A stretch of DNA of 64,000 nt from Polydactylus sextarius (lineage: Eukaryota > Chordata > Actinopteri > Polynemidae), in the NCBI GenBank assembly GCA_016801845.1, contig CM028909.1, forward strand, positions 23,766,813-23,830,812, written 5' to 3'. Below, in pieces: positions 24,180 through 36,546 of this stretch (its first letter is position 1; every line of letters starts with the position of its first letter). The notes below the pieces were generated by a model that had not been told where the DNA came from, searched no databases, and saw nothing but the letters and a program-made list of their open reading frames with translations. The translations under genes and the position numbers were made by a program.

Positions 24180-24440
24180 TGTGCACGCAGTAGAAATGTG
24201 TCCAGGGTTGGCATTTGCCTGTGACAGTGGTGAAGTGCCACACACCAGCTGACTCAAATGATGCTGGTGCCTTGTAAGTGCTTTGCTGAACTTCCAACAC
24301 CAAGTTCAACTGTTGAGCACAGTAGATATGGAAAATGCAGACAGCAAACCCTGTGGTTTGACACCCCAAAAAGCAAAAAGCTGAACAGCACAAATGACTT
24401 CCTTGTCAATCTCTGAGGAGGCTCACTGCCTAGAGTCAAA
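24180..24440 (-). mobile_element. possible decayed hAT-type transposase fragment
   Basis: On the minus strand, conceptual translation gives AVCIFHIYCAQQLNLVLE. This resembles the Y-C-x-H-Q-L-N-L-V-L signature of hAT transposases and ZMYM1-like domesticated proteins. Downstream pieces in two frames (AKHLQGTSII then stop, and VTGKCQPW) suggest frameshifts. His is replaced by Gln in the signature. No terminal repeats were found. A weak call from one short motif. Confidence 0.4.
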
Positions 24441-25408
24441 CTGCCCTCTTTTCCTCTTCCATTATTATGAAGGATAAGAAAATGAGATGGACTCCATTGT
24501 GTTTATTGTTGCTCCAGCTGGTGGGAACCTACTTCACCTACATGTCTGGTAATAAGAACAGTGCTGAATATTATAATTTTTCATTTTTTAGTGGAGCAGG
24601 AGGTGAGATTATGATGGGACACTGTGATATTATCATTGAGGTAATTTGGGTGCCCATAACTTTATCTCCATGCAAATACACAAGGTCACACTGCGGTTTG
24701 ACTTTTTAAAAGTTGATTGAAATTATTAAATGGCAGCAAATAAAGAAGAATCATAGAATATAGAACTGAATACAGAACAGAACTTGTTTCACTTAGTACA
24801 AACAGACCTTTTTACAGCAGGCATTTTGAATGGCTGCAGTAAGGAAAGCACAGTTGGTAATAACAGCTGTGACAGTGTGACCAGCACACACAATACAAGG
24901 ACCATGTAACCACAGCTAACTGGAGTCCAACAATTCAGCCATTAATTCAATCTATTCTTCCTACTGTGACGTTTCAAAAATGCCCATTATGCTTCATTTT
25001 TTTTAGAAAGGCTAGCAGAGCTAGAGTTTTTTCCAGCTGAGTTTTTCATAATAATCTTGTTTGTTGCCATGGAAATTGTATCTTTTTCATTTTAAGTAAC
25101 AGCTGTTCAGCTCTTCCATGACCCTTGTGTTGAGATATATGTTGTTGAGCTTATCAATCAATACTATTTTTGGGAAATCTTTTATTTTGTTACATCATCA
25201 CATGAGGTGTTGCAATTAAGGATCACAATTTCCTTATAAGTTCTCTGTTTTTTTTTTACAAAGTGTTAAATAAAACTATTCATCTGCATGTTTACAGGTG
25301 CAATCACATAACCAGGTTACTGTGCATGCAAATTGATTACTTCAGGAAGCTGATTCTTCCTTTTGAAGTTCAAAACTGTTTGCAATATGTTGTACCAACA
25401 TGTTGTGC

Positions 25409-25436
25409 ATCAACACAGGTAACAACCTGTGTTGAT
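25409..25436. repeat. 12-bp perfect inverted repeat, 4-nt loop
   Basis: The arm ATCAACACAGGT at 25409-25420 and its exact reverse complement at 25425-25436 flank AACA. Confidence 0.9.
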
Positions 25437-26419
25437 AATGTCATTGATGGATCACTGTTTGAAAAAAAAGGGAAAGAGAAAACAAACCATGTCTTGCTGG
25501 GAAACACTGTGGGACAGGCAAAGAAGGGATCAAGGGCTAATCGTCATAAAAGTCATCCAGTCACATGGTGCGCTGTCAAGTTGACTCATGATGGATGAGG
25601 CAAGAATGCTCAGGATTCCTGTTGTCACCGCGTGGGCTGCTCGCTGCAGCCAAGACAAATGACTCTTAATATGCATTGGAGATTTTCCCTAATTCACTTG
25701 ACATTTTAGAAACGTCTTGTTAATTCCACCCCATCTCCTATGAATTACATTCATATGCAACAATCGTGCAATACCATTCTACGCTTGGCGGCAAAGTTCA
25801 GAGCAAAATGCAGGAGGTAGAGATTTTCATATGGGAAAAAAGAAGATATATCAGATATAAAAATAAAATTGTGTGTGATCATCAGAATGATTGTTTTGGT
25901 GATGTCACTGCAATATGATGCACAGTAGAATCTCACTTACTATGCAGCTTGATAATGACTCCAGTCTTCCATGACATTTTTATGGTCCTATAAAAATCCC
26001 ATAGGGTATTAGACCTTCTGTGTGGGCCCACTATTGATGGGATTAGATTCTCTTGGAACTAGAAATTTGTCAGGACCTGACCACTGTATATTGCCTATTT
26101 GCCCAATTATTGTTCTTGTATTTGTGATGTTCACCCTTTTTCTAAATCAACAAGCTAAACGCTTTTCAAATAAACAACCCAGTGAAGAACATATTTCTCT
26201 AACATTCCAGCCATTGTAATTGGCCTATGTGGTAATCTGTTTTCTCCTTTATTAAAACATGATGGTATTTGGCAAGTGTAGCCTCTACACCAATTAGAGG
26301 TTTTTACATCTTGCACAACAGCTGGTACACTGATAAGAAATATAAAGAATGAGATTACATGCAACACTGATGACAATACTGGCAGATGAAACTGACACAG
26401 GATCCAAACTTTACCACAA

Positions 26420-26457
26420 AACCTGATGAGAGTAAGAAAATTTACTCTCATCAGGTT
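26420..26457. repeat. 16-bp perfect inverted repeat, 6-nt loop
   Basis: The arm AACCTGATGAGAGTAA at 26420-26435 and its exact reverse complement at 26442-26457 flank GAAAAT. Confidence 0.9.
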
Positions 26458-27456
26458 GTTTCCATGGTAGCTCCATGTTTCCTTCTTGTCTAATAGTAGT
26501 CATTAATGCTGACAGCTTTATTGCTTTGTCATTTGCCTTGATGTTTATACAATTTGCAGAAGATGGTGTTGTTTTAATTATTGCAGTTGTCAGCCAAAGA
26601 TGGCGGTTTTAGTAAGAAAATCACAGAGCTCATATTATATTCCCACATTTACTTTTTCATCATAATACCTTTCTTCTGAAGTATATATACGAACACCAGT
26701 GTCCAAACTGCAGTGAAATATTAACAATATTCCCTTCTGGAAGAAGTGAATTTGTGCCCCTGTGCTGTTTCTCTGAGGAGCCTCCTCAGCTGTTTCCTCT
26801 GATATGTTGCTGACACACGAGGGATTTCACACTATACTGCTGCACATACAACACTACCCTCTAAAGACTTCCTCTAGATATATCACATACTGCAGCCATA
26901 TCACCGAGACAACATATGGAGAAAATATTTATCATTGCTTATTTACTGGGTGGGATTATCATTGGAAGTTGATTTATGGCCACGTCATCGGCTAACATGA
27001 GGTTTTATTGAATTCTAAGGCAATAAAGAAACATGAGAGAAACAAGTAAAATATCTGCACGCATCACAACATGTAAATGAATTGAACTGGCACTGTATTC
27101 TTCCCTTTTCTGCCGCTGCCTCTGTAATCACTTCAATTCTATTGTTCTTTGAATCAGAGTGAAGCTGCAGAAAGATATGTATACTAGTATAAACAACTCA
27201 GTGTGAGCTGTTGAATGAGACTTGTTCTGGTAAATGAAAGGGAGCTTTTACTTGTTCTTTCATGTTTTCTACATTCATATAGGAAACCTATAAATTCCAT
27301 GTTTATACTAAACAGTATTCTCCACAGATACTTGAATAGCAGAGATCTGTGTAAACTGCTTTTCACTATTCGAGATTTACTTTAGTAATAATTGTATGTG
27401 ATTGTGACCACCTTTGTGATACTGAGTAGGTTCTCTTTTATGATTAAAAAAACAGT

Positions 27457-28080
27457 CCTGACCCATTGAGGTGTGGACTCCTGGTGTGTTGTGGTATCTG
27501 GCTCTAAGGCGATAGCAACAGATCTTCTAAGTCCTGTATGTTGTGAGGTGGGGCCTCAATGCCACTGCCATTAGGGGATGTTGTTTCCATGAAGGGATGG
27601 ACTGGGTTTACCAAAAATGTTTAGGAAGTAGCATTCATATGACTGGCATATGCAGTTGCATATGCAACAAACTGTGATGTCTTGTGTCTTCTGATACCTT
27701 TCTATCAGAACCAGCATTAACTTTTTCAACAGTTTGAGTAACTGTAGTACATCAACAAGCCATGGTCACCCATGAACTCACCAATGCACTGGTGTTCTTT
27801 CCTTTCTTTCCCACTTTTGGAGGATTCTGAAACCTGTAGACTGGGGACATCCCAGAGGGGCTGCAGTTTTGGAGATCCTCTGACCCAGCTATCTAGCCAT
27901 CACAATTTGGCCCTTGTCACAGTCGCTGACATTGTCACACTACCCATTTTTCCTGCTTCCAACTTCGAGGACAAAATGTTCAGCTGCTGTCTATTATATC
28001 CCACCCACTGACAGGTGTCATTGTAACAAGGTATTCAGTGTTATTTCATTGACCAGTCAGTGGTCAAAATCTTATTGTTA
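27457..28080 (-). mobile_element. Tc1/mariner transposon remnant with broken transposase
   Basis: Minus-strand sequence corresponds to a fish Tc1/mariner element. The transposase start region lies at 27947 downward (ATG before GGTAGTGTGAC), in the context of the family's GGAAGCAGGAAAAATGGG. The reverse complements of CATCACAATTTGGCCCTTGTC and TTTCTATCAGAACCAGCATTA are typical N-terminal coding blocks. GAGGTGGGGCCTC marks the C-terminal part. Relative to the family, two large internal segments covering most of the DDE catalytic region are missing. Stops and frameshifts break the rest. The right end (28027-28080) resembles the family terminus (CAGTGTTATT...CAGTCAGTGGTCA). The left terminal repeat is not recognisable. 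Confidence 0.85.
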
Positions 28081-29530
28081 ATTAGAACAAATCTGTTTGA
28101 GACTCTGGTTACTACACTAAATTAGATGCACTTATGATTGAGATCCTTGCAAAAACTAATGTGAACTAAAGTAAACATTACAAGGTGTGAAAATACAGTC
28201 AGAATATAGATCTACACACCACTTAGGGACATACGCTTGCAGGGAGAGCCAGCAGGACGTCTACATCACTCAAAAAGTTCAAGTCAAATCAACACTATAG
28301 TGAGTGGGTGGTCCTCTACCAAGGTGGATGCACATGCACCTTTGGGATAGCAACAACAGTGGCAAATTTACAGCTGCGTCTTATTTCCCATTTGTAATTA
28401 TGCTGTGCCCCCTGTGTTCACATTCTCACTATGATGCAAAGGTGTGACACATAAAGCAATATTTTTGGGCAGATTCTTCCCCGCGAGGGCCACAGTGTTA
28501 CCTGGAAGCTCAAAGAGACTGAAAGAAAATAAAAAAGAAGAATTGGGAGGGACTTTATAACGAAACTAAATAATTTGACTAACAATATTGCTAAATTAAA
28601 CTTCAAACTCTAAATTGTAGCCTTTCATTTTAACTTTAAGAGCAGTTCACCTGAAATAAATGCCACATGTGTTAACTCTTACATGGGAAATACTGAATCA
28701 GCAGTCACAGCAGAAAAATCTATTGTGTACAGTAATTAAACTGTAATTGAATTTTCCTGCAACCTTTGTGTATCAACTGGTTTGACTGTATTTGCTTAAA
28801 GCTCAGGAGACAGTTGAATTAATCAAGGTCAATATGGATGCCAACTAAACAACTGAAAGCCTATATCAATTGCAATGCGGTAAAACAACACAACTTTGTC
28901 AATAATTATGGTTAACACCCCGATTTTCTCATCAGTCCTATAAATCCCACCAGTGCCTAAGGCTACAATTCATGCACTATTGATTAGATTTATTTTTGAT
29001 TGCAGTGTAATTGTTTGTCTACTGCATATGAGCCTTGATGCCTTACATTCAGTAGGTATAGCCCATGTAGCCTGTTGTATTATCAAGACTGACACGTCTA
29101 TTCTAACCCATCTTTGTTAAAATCACAGTCCTAACAACATGGAAATATCTCTTGTTTTTATCTTTAAAATTAGCACTGACTGTTTCATTGCATCAGTGCA
29201 CTGTAAAGTCTTTAATTGGTAATCTCCCTCTTTGCTCTGAAAGACATTTAAAGGAATTCAAGAAGATAATTTCTTAAAATGTTATTTACTGTCTTTCCAA
29301 AATTTAAGCCCCTTTTTGACACGCTGTCCTTTTTGTTAATCTGATGCCACTGTAACATGTAGGTTCTATGTCTGAATAAGCACCATGGTCTCTCATACAT
29401 TAAAGAAACAACAGCACTTTTAACAGGTTAAATGTGTGATGTTCTGCCTCTTAAGATCTCTGTAATTTATTAACTCAATCTCAATCATCATCTCATAAAG
29501 ACATTATCAGTATAATGAATGAGGAAATCA
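28081..29530. other. intergenic DNA, no features seen
   Basis: Unique-looking AT-rich sequence. The only ORF above 60 codons (28418-28606 minus) has no recognisable content. Confidence 0.55.
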
Positions 29531-29810
29531 TATCTATCAATCCATTTTCTATACCGCTTATGTTGTTCAGGGTGGTGGAACAGCAAGACTGTGGGCGAGG
29601 GTGAGGATCACCTTGGACAGGTCGCCTGTCTATCACAGGGCCAGCACATAAAGACAACTACAGATACTCACACTCACTTTTATGGGCAATTTAGAGTCAT
29701 CATTTAATGTGGACTGTGGGAGGAAACCGGGGTACCTGGTGAAAACCCAGATGGACACAGGGAGAATATGCAAACCTCACAGGCACCAGCATGGATTTAA
29801 ACCCAGGACT
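29531..29810 (+). repeat. dispersed fish repeat (longer copy)
   Basis: Begins TCTATCAATCCATTTTCTAT and contains ACCGCTTA, GGACAGGTCGCCTGTCTATC, GGGCAATTTAGAGTCA, GTGGGAGGAAACCGGGGTAC, GGGAGAATATGCAAAC and TTTAAACCCAGGAC. I recognise these blocks, in this order, from a repeat very common in teleost genomes. Its RepBase family name cannot be given from memory. It is the same family as 14736-14875, in opposite orientation. Confidence 0.8.
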
Positions 29811-32800
29811 GGGTGTTGGTGGAAAATAGAAAATAAAATATAGATCAATACTCTTCCTTGTGGTGTTTAATTTATCTCTGGAAGGAGAACAGGACATATA
29901 TCCCAGAACACAGGACGTGTTGACGTGTTGAGACTGTGTATTGTATATGTATTGTAACAAAAACATTTTTTCAACTGGACTTTTTAGATCCAAAAAATAT
30001 GAATCATATTATTCAGGCAAAAATGCTTTTAAAAAGAAAACCAGTTAAATAATAGTAATAATCTGACCAGCATTGTCTACCACTACCTTTGATCCATCCC
30101 AGCTGCATGAATGAATGAATATTCAGCAAAAAGCCGCCCAGGGCCTCCCAAGAGCATACGAGCCAGCATGTTTTTAATGAAAGTCCCATTCAACACTATG
30201 CTAAGTGCTTTTGTGCTCTTATATTAAATGACACGGTGAGCATCAGATTTTCACTCATGTTGAGATGATGAAATTGATGCAAAACTGAATCGGTGGATTC
30301 AATGTGAGCTGCAGTGGTGAGTGACCTACTGACTCACAGTGGTTATTAAAGCTTCAACAGTGAGAGGTGTTTAAAATCCATTACCATGTACCTTTTTTGG
30401 AAACAGAAAACTCTCTTACTTTAAAACACAACATTTAAAACTCAGCGAAACATAACTTTGGGTTCTGCATGGATTAAATCAAAATATCAGTTAATAAGTT
30501 TAAGTAAATGTAAATGTAAATGTAAATGGACCTTGTGTCCCATGTGTTTTTTCCTGTTGTTTTGTAGCTGTTTAACATCTATATAGTTGTTTTCTGTCTC
30601 TTTGTCATTGTTTGATTGACTTTCCCTTAAGAAATGTTAGCAGCCACAAACAGAGCCTCTGGTCCTGGGCCTCTGCCCCATCATTGTGTCCAATAATCCA
30701 TCAAAGCCAAAAGACCATGTCTGTGTAATTTATAAAGCTAGACAAAAGTCCAGCTTTAACCATGAATGGGTCATCCCCAACTATCCATGAATAAAGCCAA
30801 ATTTCTTAAAACTGCTTTTAATGGGGACAGACAGGGAGAGACTGGTGCAGGGGGCCAGAGTATGGAGCTGAATTTTTAATGAGAATCCAATTCTCCAAAT
30901 TCATGAAAGTCATCCAAAAATGTAGGAGGATGCGGATGGCAGTCTGGATGGTTAAGTGAAGGGCTATTTGAGGCTGAAGGAGGCCCTCTGCCCTCAGCTG
31001 TTTCTTTTTTCCAATAGAGAACATCAAGGATACCTGACTCACATCAGGCATGAGTATATACACAGAGAATATTTCTGTGTTGAAGGAAGGGCAAGGCCAT
31101 GTCCTACTTTGGAAATACTGTACATTATTGGTAGATTTGTTGTTACTGGGAAAAACAGCATCTTGGCATTCATAGTATGAAACAAGCAAGTTGAATATTA
31201 TGATGACAACATGAAGCAACTGGATAGATGAACTCACAATTTTCATAATTCACATTACTGTGCTCTCTGGTCCTCTCTGAAGAAGTATTGCAGAGGGAAT
31301 ATGATCACCTCTTGTATTGTACACTCCTTCTTGAATGAAAGTCTTGACAAACAACCACCACCACCCCCTGCTCCCAGCAAGAAACTACATTCAGGAGGAG
31401 AGAAATCTTGAAATAACTGGAGAACATACGGAATATTTTTTCAAAAAATGTCAAATGTAAAAGACAAATATTATACAAGAATATCAAGATCTCTCTTTAG
31501 CTTTGTGTAACACTGTTGATATAAGCAATTTATAAATGATATGGCATATGAATGCATATAAATGATGGTTTTATATGCTCTAAATGTCAGGTATATTGTC
31601 TTTTAAATGTGCAAGTGGCACAAAAGGCCTCATGTGTGTCAAAATAGTGTGTGAATACAGCTTTAAAAAAAGAAAGACTCCCTTTCAACCTTGTTAATTC
31701 TTGCATTTTGTTCATTTTGGCAGCTGATGAAAAGCTACAGTTTTTTATGCGAGTAAAGCGAATTAAAGCAAATGTTTCTCTTTTCCCAAATAAATAAATA
31801 AATAAATAAATAAATACAAAACATCAATTTATGGCTCAATGAACCTAATGTCTTCATTCCCCAATGATATCCTCGAATATAAGGTACCCAACCACTGACA
31901 CTGAAATAATCTGCTATGAGCTCAGCTGTCGTAATTTTTACTAACTTGTGATGGCACCATTATACTGTAATTCTAATGGATCTTCAATATCATGTCAACG
32001 ATCAGTCAATTAATGACCATCAGTCAGTGGAATAACAACACATGAAGACATAGCTACCGTTGTTCCTGGGTAAAGTATCATTATATTTAATGATGTTTGT
32101 GTCTATTGATTCTCACTGTAATCAAAATAATATTGATCTCAAGCAGCATTGATACAACCATTTGGTATCAGCTGGTATGAAAGGACAGCACTAAATTGCC
32201 ATCATTGTCTTATAGTAGAAAATAGAAGAAAAAATAGGAGTTTCATTTGTGTGTCCCTTTCTAAAGGCATCAACAGAGATCGTACACCCTGTGATATTCT
32301 GTTAAGCTTGTGTTTATGTGGCTAACAGATGGTGTTCACCACACAGATGCTGCTGGTGCCCCCTCTTTGTTGTTACCTGATCACTGGCCATCTCAGCTCA
32401 CCCCTGGGCTGTTGCAGGTGGGTTCATGGTTGGCATTCGACTATGTCAATATTTGCTTTTGCCCACAGCAGTCAGCATGGTTTCAACATCCATCCCCTGC
32501 TGCAGGGTGATAGTTCCATCCAATTTGACACCATTCGGAAAGCAAACTTGACAAAAAGAAGATTATGTGACAGCAAAGGCAACAACACTATTATCATTTA
32601 AGCCTGGAAGGTATACCCTTTCTTTTATAGTGTTACAAAGCATTCACAGAGAGGTAATTGAGAACCTCTTTTATTTTACACAGGAGATCCAGGAGAAGTG
32701 CAGCAGGGTTTTTTTTTGCTTCTTCAAAGAAGCAGTGGTTATGATTGACAGGTGATCTTGGCAACCCTTGTAGGCTTGGTGTTTATGCATGCATGAGATG

Positions 32801-35800
32801 AATCCCTGTTTCTGTGTGGGTTTATGTGTCTGAGGGTGGATGCATGTTAGTGTGAGTGTAACAAAGCCGTGTGAATCACTAAGGCAAAACATGAGCTGTT
32901 GGGTGCAAACTGACCTGGTGATCTCAGATCCTGGGGCTGTTCCAGGGATCTTTCTTCACAAAGGCTGGCCTCAGTGGGAAGACACTGTGATCTGATCAAT
33001 GCTACAGATGCTTTACTGGCTTTACAGAACTCATCAATAATGCTATTATTCACACATATGATTCAATCCCCCCATGACTGCTGACAGTTATTTGATTAAA
33101 ATGAAATCTATAGCACACCCCCACTGTTGTCTTTGTCCTGAACAGTAAAGTCTGGACATATTTGCCCCGTTACACATTTTTGATTTTCAGACACTGAGCT
33201 TCAGCACATTCAATGTGAAATAAAACACTGTACTAGACACTGTGTCAAAGTGCCAAGTTTTTCAGTTGAGCAGATTTACATTAATGCATAAAGACCTGTG
33301 TGAGAGTCTTTTAAACACATAGTGGCCTGTGTTTTGGGTTTAAAAATAATTAGACACGTGGTTATTCACATTCAGTTTCAATATGAAACATTTAGTCTAA
33401 GGCAGTGTAATGGTGTAATGTTTAAAATCTTTAAGCATTGTTTACCTTGCAGCAACATTAGTGCCTGACTCTGCCAACAATGTGTCACTGACAAATAAGT
33501 CTACAGTCTTGTCAAAGTGTCAATTTGTTCAGTTTCAAATTATGAATTTTTCTACACCATTTTTACATTTTTACCAGCAAAGTCATATCAATAATACCAA
33601 TGATAAATGATTAACAATATTTAAACTTGGCTGAGTAAAGTAAATCTCATCTGCCAGCTGAACAAATAACCTAAAAAGACCTGGGTTCAGTTGTACCAGT
33701 CTAGATTAGTCCCTTAACAATTTTAGCACATACAATAATATACATGGACTGACTCAGTGTCTGCGTCTGCACTACAGTGCAAAGCAAAGAATTTCTTGTG
33801 TGGGTACATCATGTTTTCCCTCTCTGTCCATCTCCTACACATTCTCCCCATGAATACAACAGACTTTTTAGATTATCAATTCAATCCAGCAAGGCTAAAG
33901 CCTAATTAGAGTCTCACACATGCAGAGATGTTTGTGGTCATCATGTCAAGTCTATGAAGTCTATGTAAGAGTCCACACAGCTTTATAAGCCACTGATAGA
34001 TGCTGCTTGGCTTGTATAGCCATGACATCGCTTAAGTGCTATCACTTAAGGACTACAACAACAAAAAGCATTTTGATCACCTGTTCGGCCTCGCTTATAG
34101 GTCTACATATTTCGATATCATGATGCAGTTAAATATCACTTCCAAGAATTCCATGATTTCTTATTGCAAGTCTGCAGAAATATCTACCAGAGGCTATAGA
34201 CAGTATGAATTTGAATTTGGACTCACAGACTTCCCAATGACACGCTGACAAAATCCACAAGCCTGCAAGTGCGGTGATGCCTGTACATTTGGATTCAGCC
34301 AAATGAGTTTCTACTTTGCCATGAAAGTGTTTTTCAACTGCAGAAGAAACTGTATGTGTTGGAAAAAAACAACTGACAGGCTATTGACCTCTTTCAACCT
34401 GGCGAAAATTAGCTGAATGGACTGAAAGTAACTAATGGACTGAGCCAGTTTTTATCTAACAGAGAGTCATCACAGTCACATGGATAAAGCCACAAAAAGG
34501 TCCTTCAAGAAAATTTAAAGACATTTAACCTGCTGGAGGTGCTGAAGAGAAACTGTCCAAGATTCATCCTCTGGGGACCATAAATAGGTATCATTTGGAC
34601 CACATTTAATGGATTCCAAACTCATCCGTAGTCCTTGAAAATGTGGCACAACACATTTATGTTGCTGTCATTATAAAAACATGACCAGCATGGCAAAAAC
34701 AACATGTGTTTATACAAGTGTTTCGAAACATAGCTGCACAGGGTCATCAAGCATGTTTAGTTTGTGACCATGTGAAACAGAGGTCAGAGTGTCTGTGTGT
34801 GGCTCACAGCCACTCAGATGTAGGGACTAGCTGAATTATTAAGGAAGCTGAACACTGCCCTTACTCCCTCACTGTTGGAGGAGCAAGAAAGCACAGATGG
34901 TCCCCCTCATCAGCTGTGGTGGCCACAGAGGGAGCTTATTCGTGTCTCTATGTGGGCGTGAGATAAACTAATGTGTATGTCAGGCACCAGGCTGTAATTG
35001 GCCTATTTGTGCACCTTGCCCTTTACTGAAAGTGAAATATCCTCTTCCAGTGGCCCTCTGCTGCTGCGCTGTCCCACTTATACAAATACCTGCTGGAGTC
35101 CTGTCAACGATCCAGTCTAAATAATCAGCTATCAAATCTCTGATGGTGAGGATGTACAGCTGCACTGGTGGCAGCACACCGGTGAGAAGACTCTCTTCAT
35201 CTGTCAAGTCAGAGTTAGTCATCACTGGATCAAGAGAACCATGTCTTTGATTAGAAAAAATCAATGTGTGCACTGCGGAGGCTTTTCTCTGTGGGCTCAT
35301 GCTGTATTGAAAAGAATCATATCTGACAAAGACATCTACAGCAGCAAAATATATCTCGACTTTTTTGCACTCTATCATATAACGTAGTCCGAGAGAAAAC
35401 TGTCGGAAAGTCAAAAGCCAGCTTCTGTCATTCGCTAGTCAAGTAAACATGGCTCTTCAGGCTTTTTAAATGTCTCAAGTTATACTGTCTTTCTTTTGCC
35501 ATCAAAATATGACATTTAAGCATAGCTGGAAAAAGTAAAGAAGATATGACAAGAGTAAACTCACTTCAAGCAATTGCAGCTGTCTCAATAGATGGCTAGC
35601 CTTGGCAACGATGTCTAAAAGCTGTAAAAGAGAGTGGCAGCAGATCCCAGGGAGGTTGTAGACAAAGAGGAATTCCTGTCTGTGTGTTTATAGAAAAAAA
35701 TGACCACAGATGAGGGTTTAAAAGAGAGGAGAAAAGAAAGGGTAAGATAAAGGGACAGGGGGATCGGAAATGATATGCTCCTGTGGAAACAGGGCAGAGA

Positions 35801-35984
35801 GGATATTGAAGTATATCCAGAGGTTCAGTGACTCACTGGCACTTCTACAAGACTGGACTTTGACAGGCATGAACACACACAGCTCACATACAAATGAATG
35901 GTCTGTAAAAACACACTGACATACACACACAGCACTGCTCATGTATGCTGCTGTATATACCAACAAAAAGATCTCAACAGATGA

Positions 35985-35985
<1 letters not shown>
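29811..35985. other. intergenic DNA upstream of chrna4
   Basis: No gene recognised. The longest ORFs (34980-35414 minus, 144 codons; 30818-31246 minus, 142 codons) have no recognisable domain. A (TAAATG) run sits near 30500 and a (TAAA)n run near 31790. Confidence 0.5.
31788..31815. repeat. (TAAA)n microsatellite
   Basis: Seven tandem AAAT/TAAA tetranucleotides. Confidence 0.93.
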
Positions 35986-35987
<2 letters not shown>

Positions 35988-36019
<32 letters not shown>

Positions 36020-36145
36020 TCTTACACACACACACACACACACAAAGTTTGTTATTCATGGTAAAAAGTGAGACAGAAAACCAGAGTGGGAGGGAAAGAG
36101 AGAAATGAGGCGTGTGTGTGTTTGTGTGTGTGAGAGAGAGAGAAA
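35988..36145. repeat. compound (CT)n-(CA)n ... (GT)n-(GA)n repeat cluster
   Basis: (CT)n at about 35990-36016, (CA)n at 36024-36045, then TG-rich and GAGA-rich blocks at 36111-36155. The two halves are roughly complementary in composition (pyrimidine then purine), just upstream of the chrna4 leader. Confidence 0.85.
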
Positions 36146-36149
36146 GTGA

Positions 36150-36546
36150 GAGAGGGGAAGATGAGGTGAGGAGGCGGAGAGATGAGAGGCGAGGGAGGGA
36201 ATAACGTTGACAGGGAGTGTGGAGAAGAGAGGGATAAGCCACACTTGGATGCATGATTCCAGTGGAGCGAGGAGGGACACTCAAGTGTCGGATCAGGAAA
36301 AGTCGACTACACGTCTGTGGTCGTTCATACCGACTCAGACAGAGGAGGATGTGAAGAGATGGACGGATGCAATCACAGGAATCATTTCCAGGGCTGACAT
36401 AGACTAATATGACCTCTCTATCTGACTGTTTAACCTGAACTGAACATCTTGAAGACAGATTTCACAGGTCTGATGAGTTGTGGGGATGACTGACCACCAG
36501 GTCTGAAGTCCAGAAGAAGTTCACTCATGAATGGACGATTGATCCT
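36150..36546 (+). promoter_or_regulatory. probable chrna4 promoter/5' leader with upstream ORFs
   Basis: GA-rich and more GC-rich than its surroundings, directly 5' of the chrna4 start codon. The leader contains an ATG at 36249 opening 52 codons (stop 36405-36407), an ATG at 36527 opening 7 codons whose stop TGA (36548-36550) overlaps the chrna4 ATG as ATGA, and an ATG at 36531 opening 3 codons. Which of these are in the mRNA depends on the unknown transcription start. No TATA box is obvious. Confidence 0.5.

Larger units (their letters stand above)
24441..27456. other. intergenic DNA between kcnq2 and chrna4, third part
   Basis: No gene recognised. Two short perfect hairpins are listed separately. 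ORFs such as 25263-25598 plus and 26155-26451 minus lack recognisable domains. Confidence 0.55.

Noticed and set aside
30818..31246. 142-codon minus ORF
   Set aside because: No recognisable family, no splice context, ordinary AT-rich composition; probably chance.
34990..35090. Possible RE1/NRSE (REST) site near GCGCTGTCC
   Set aside because: Only half of the consensus is present. No full RE1 site was found by eye near kcnq2 or chrna4.
35718..36284. 188-codon minus-strand ORF
   Set aside because: Its body is encoded by (CT)n/(CA)n/(GT)n simple repeats and it overlaps the chrna4 leader; no domain was seen.
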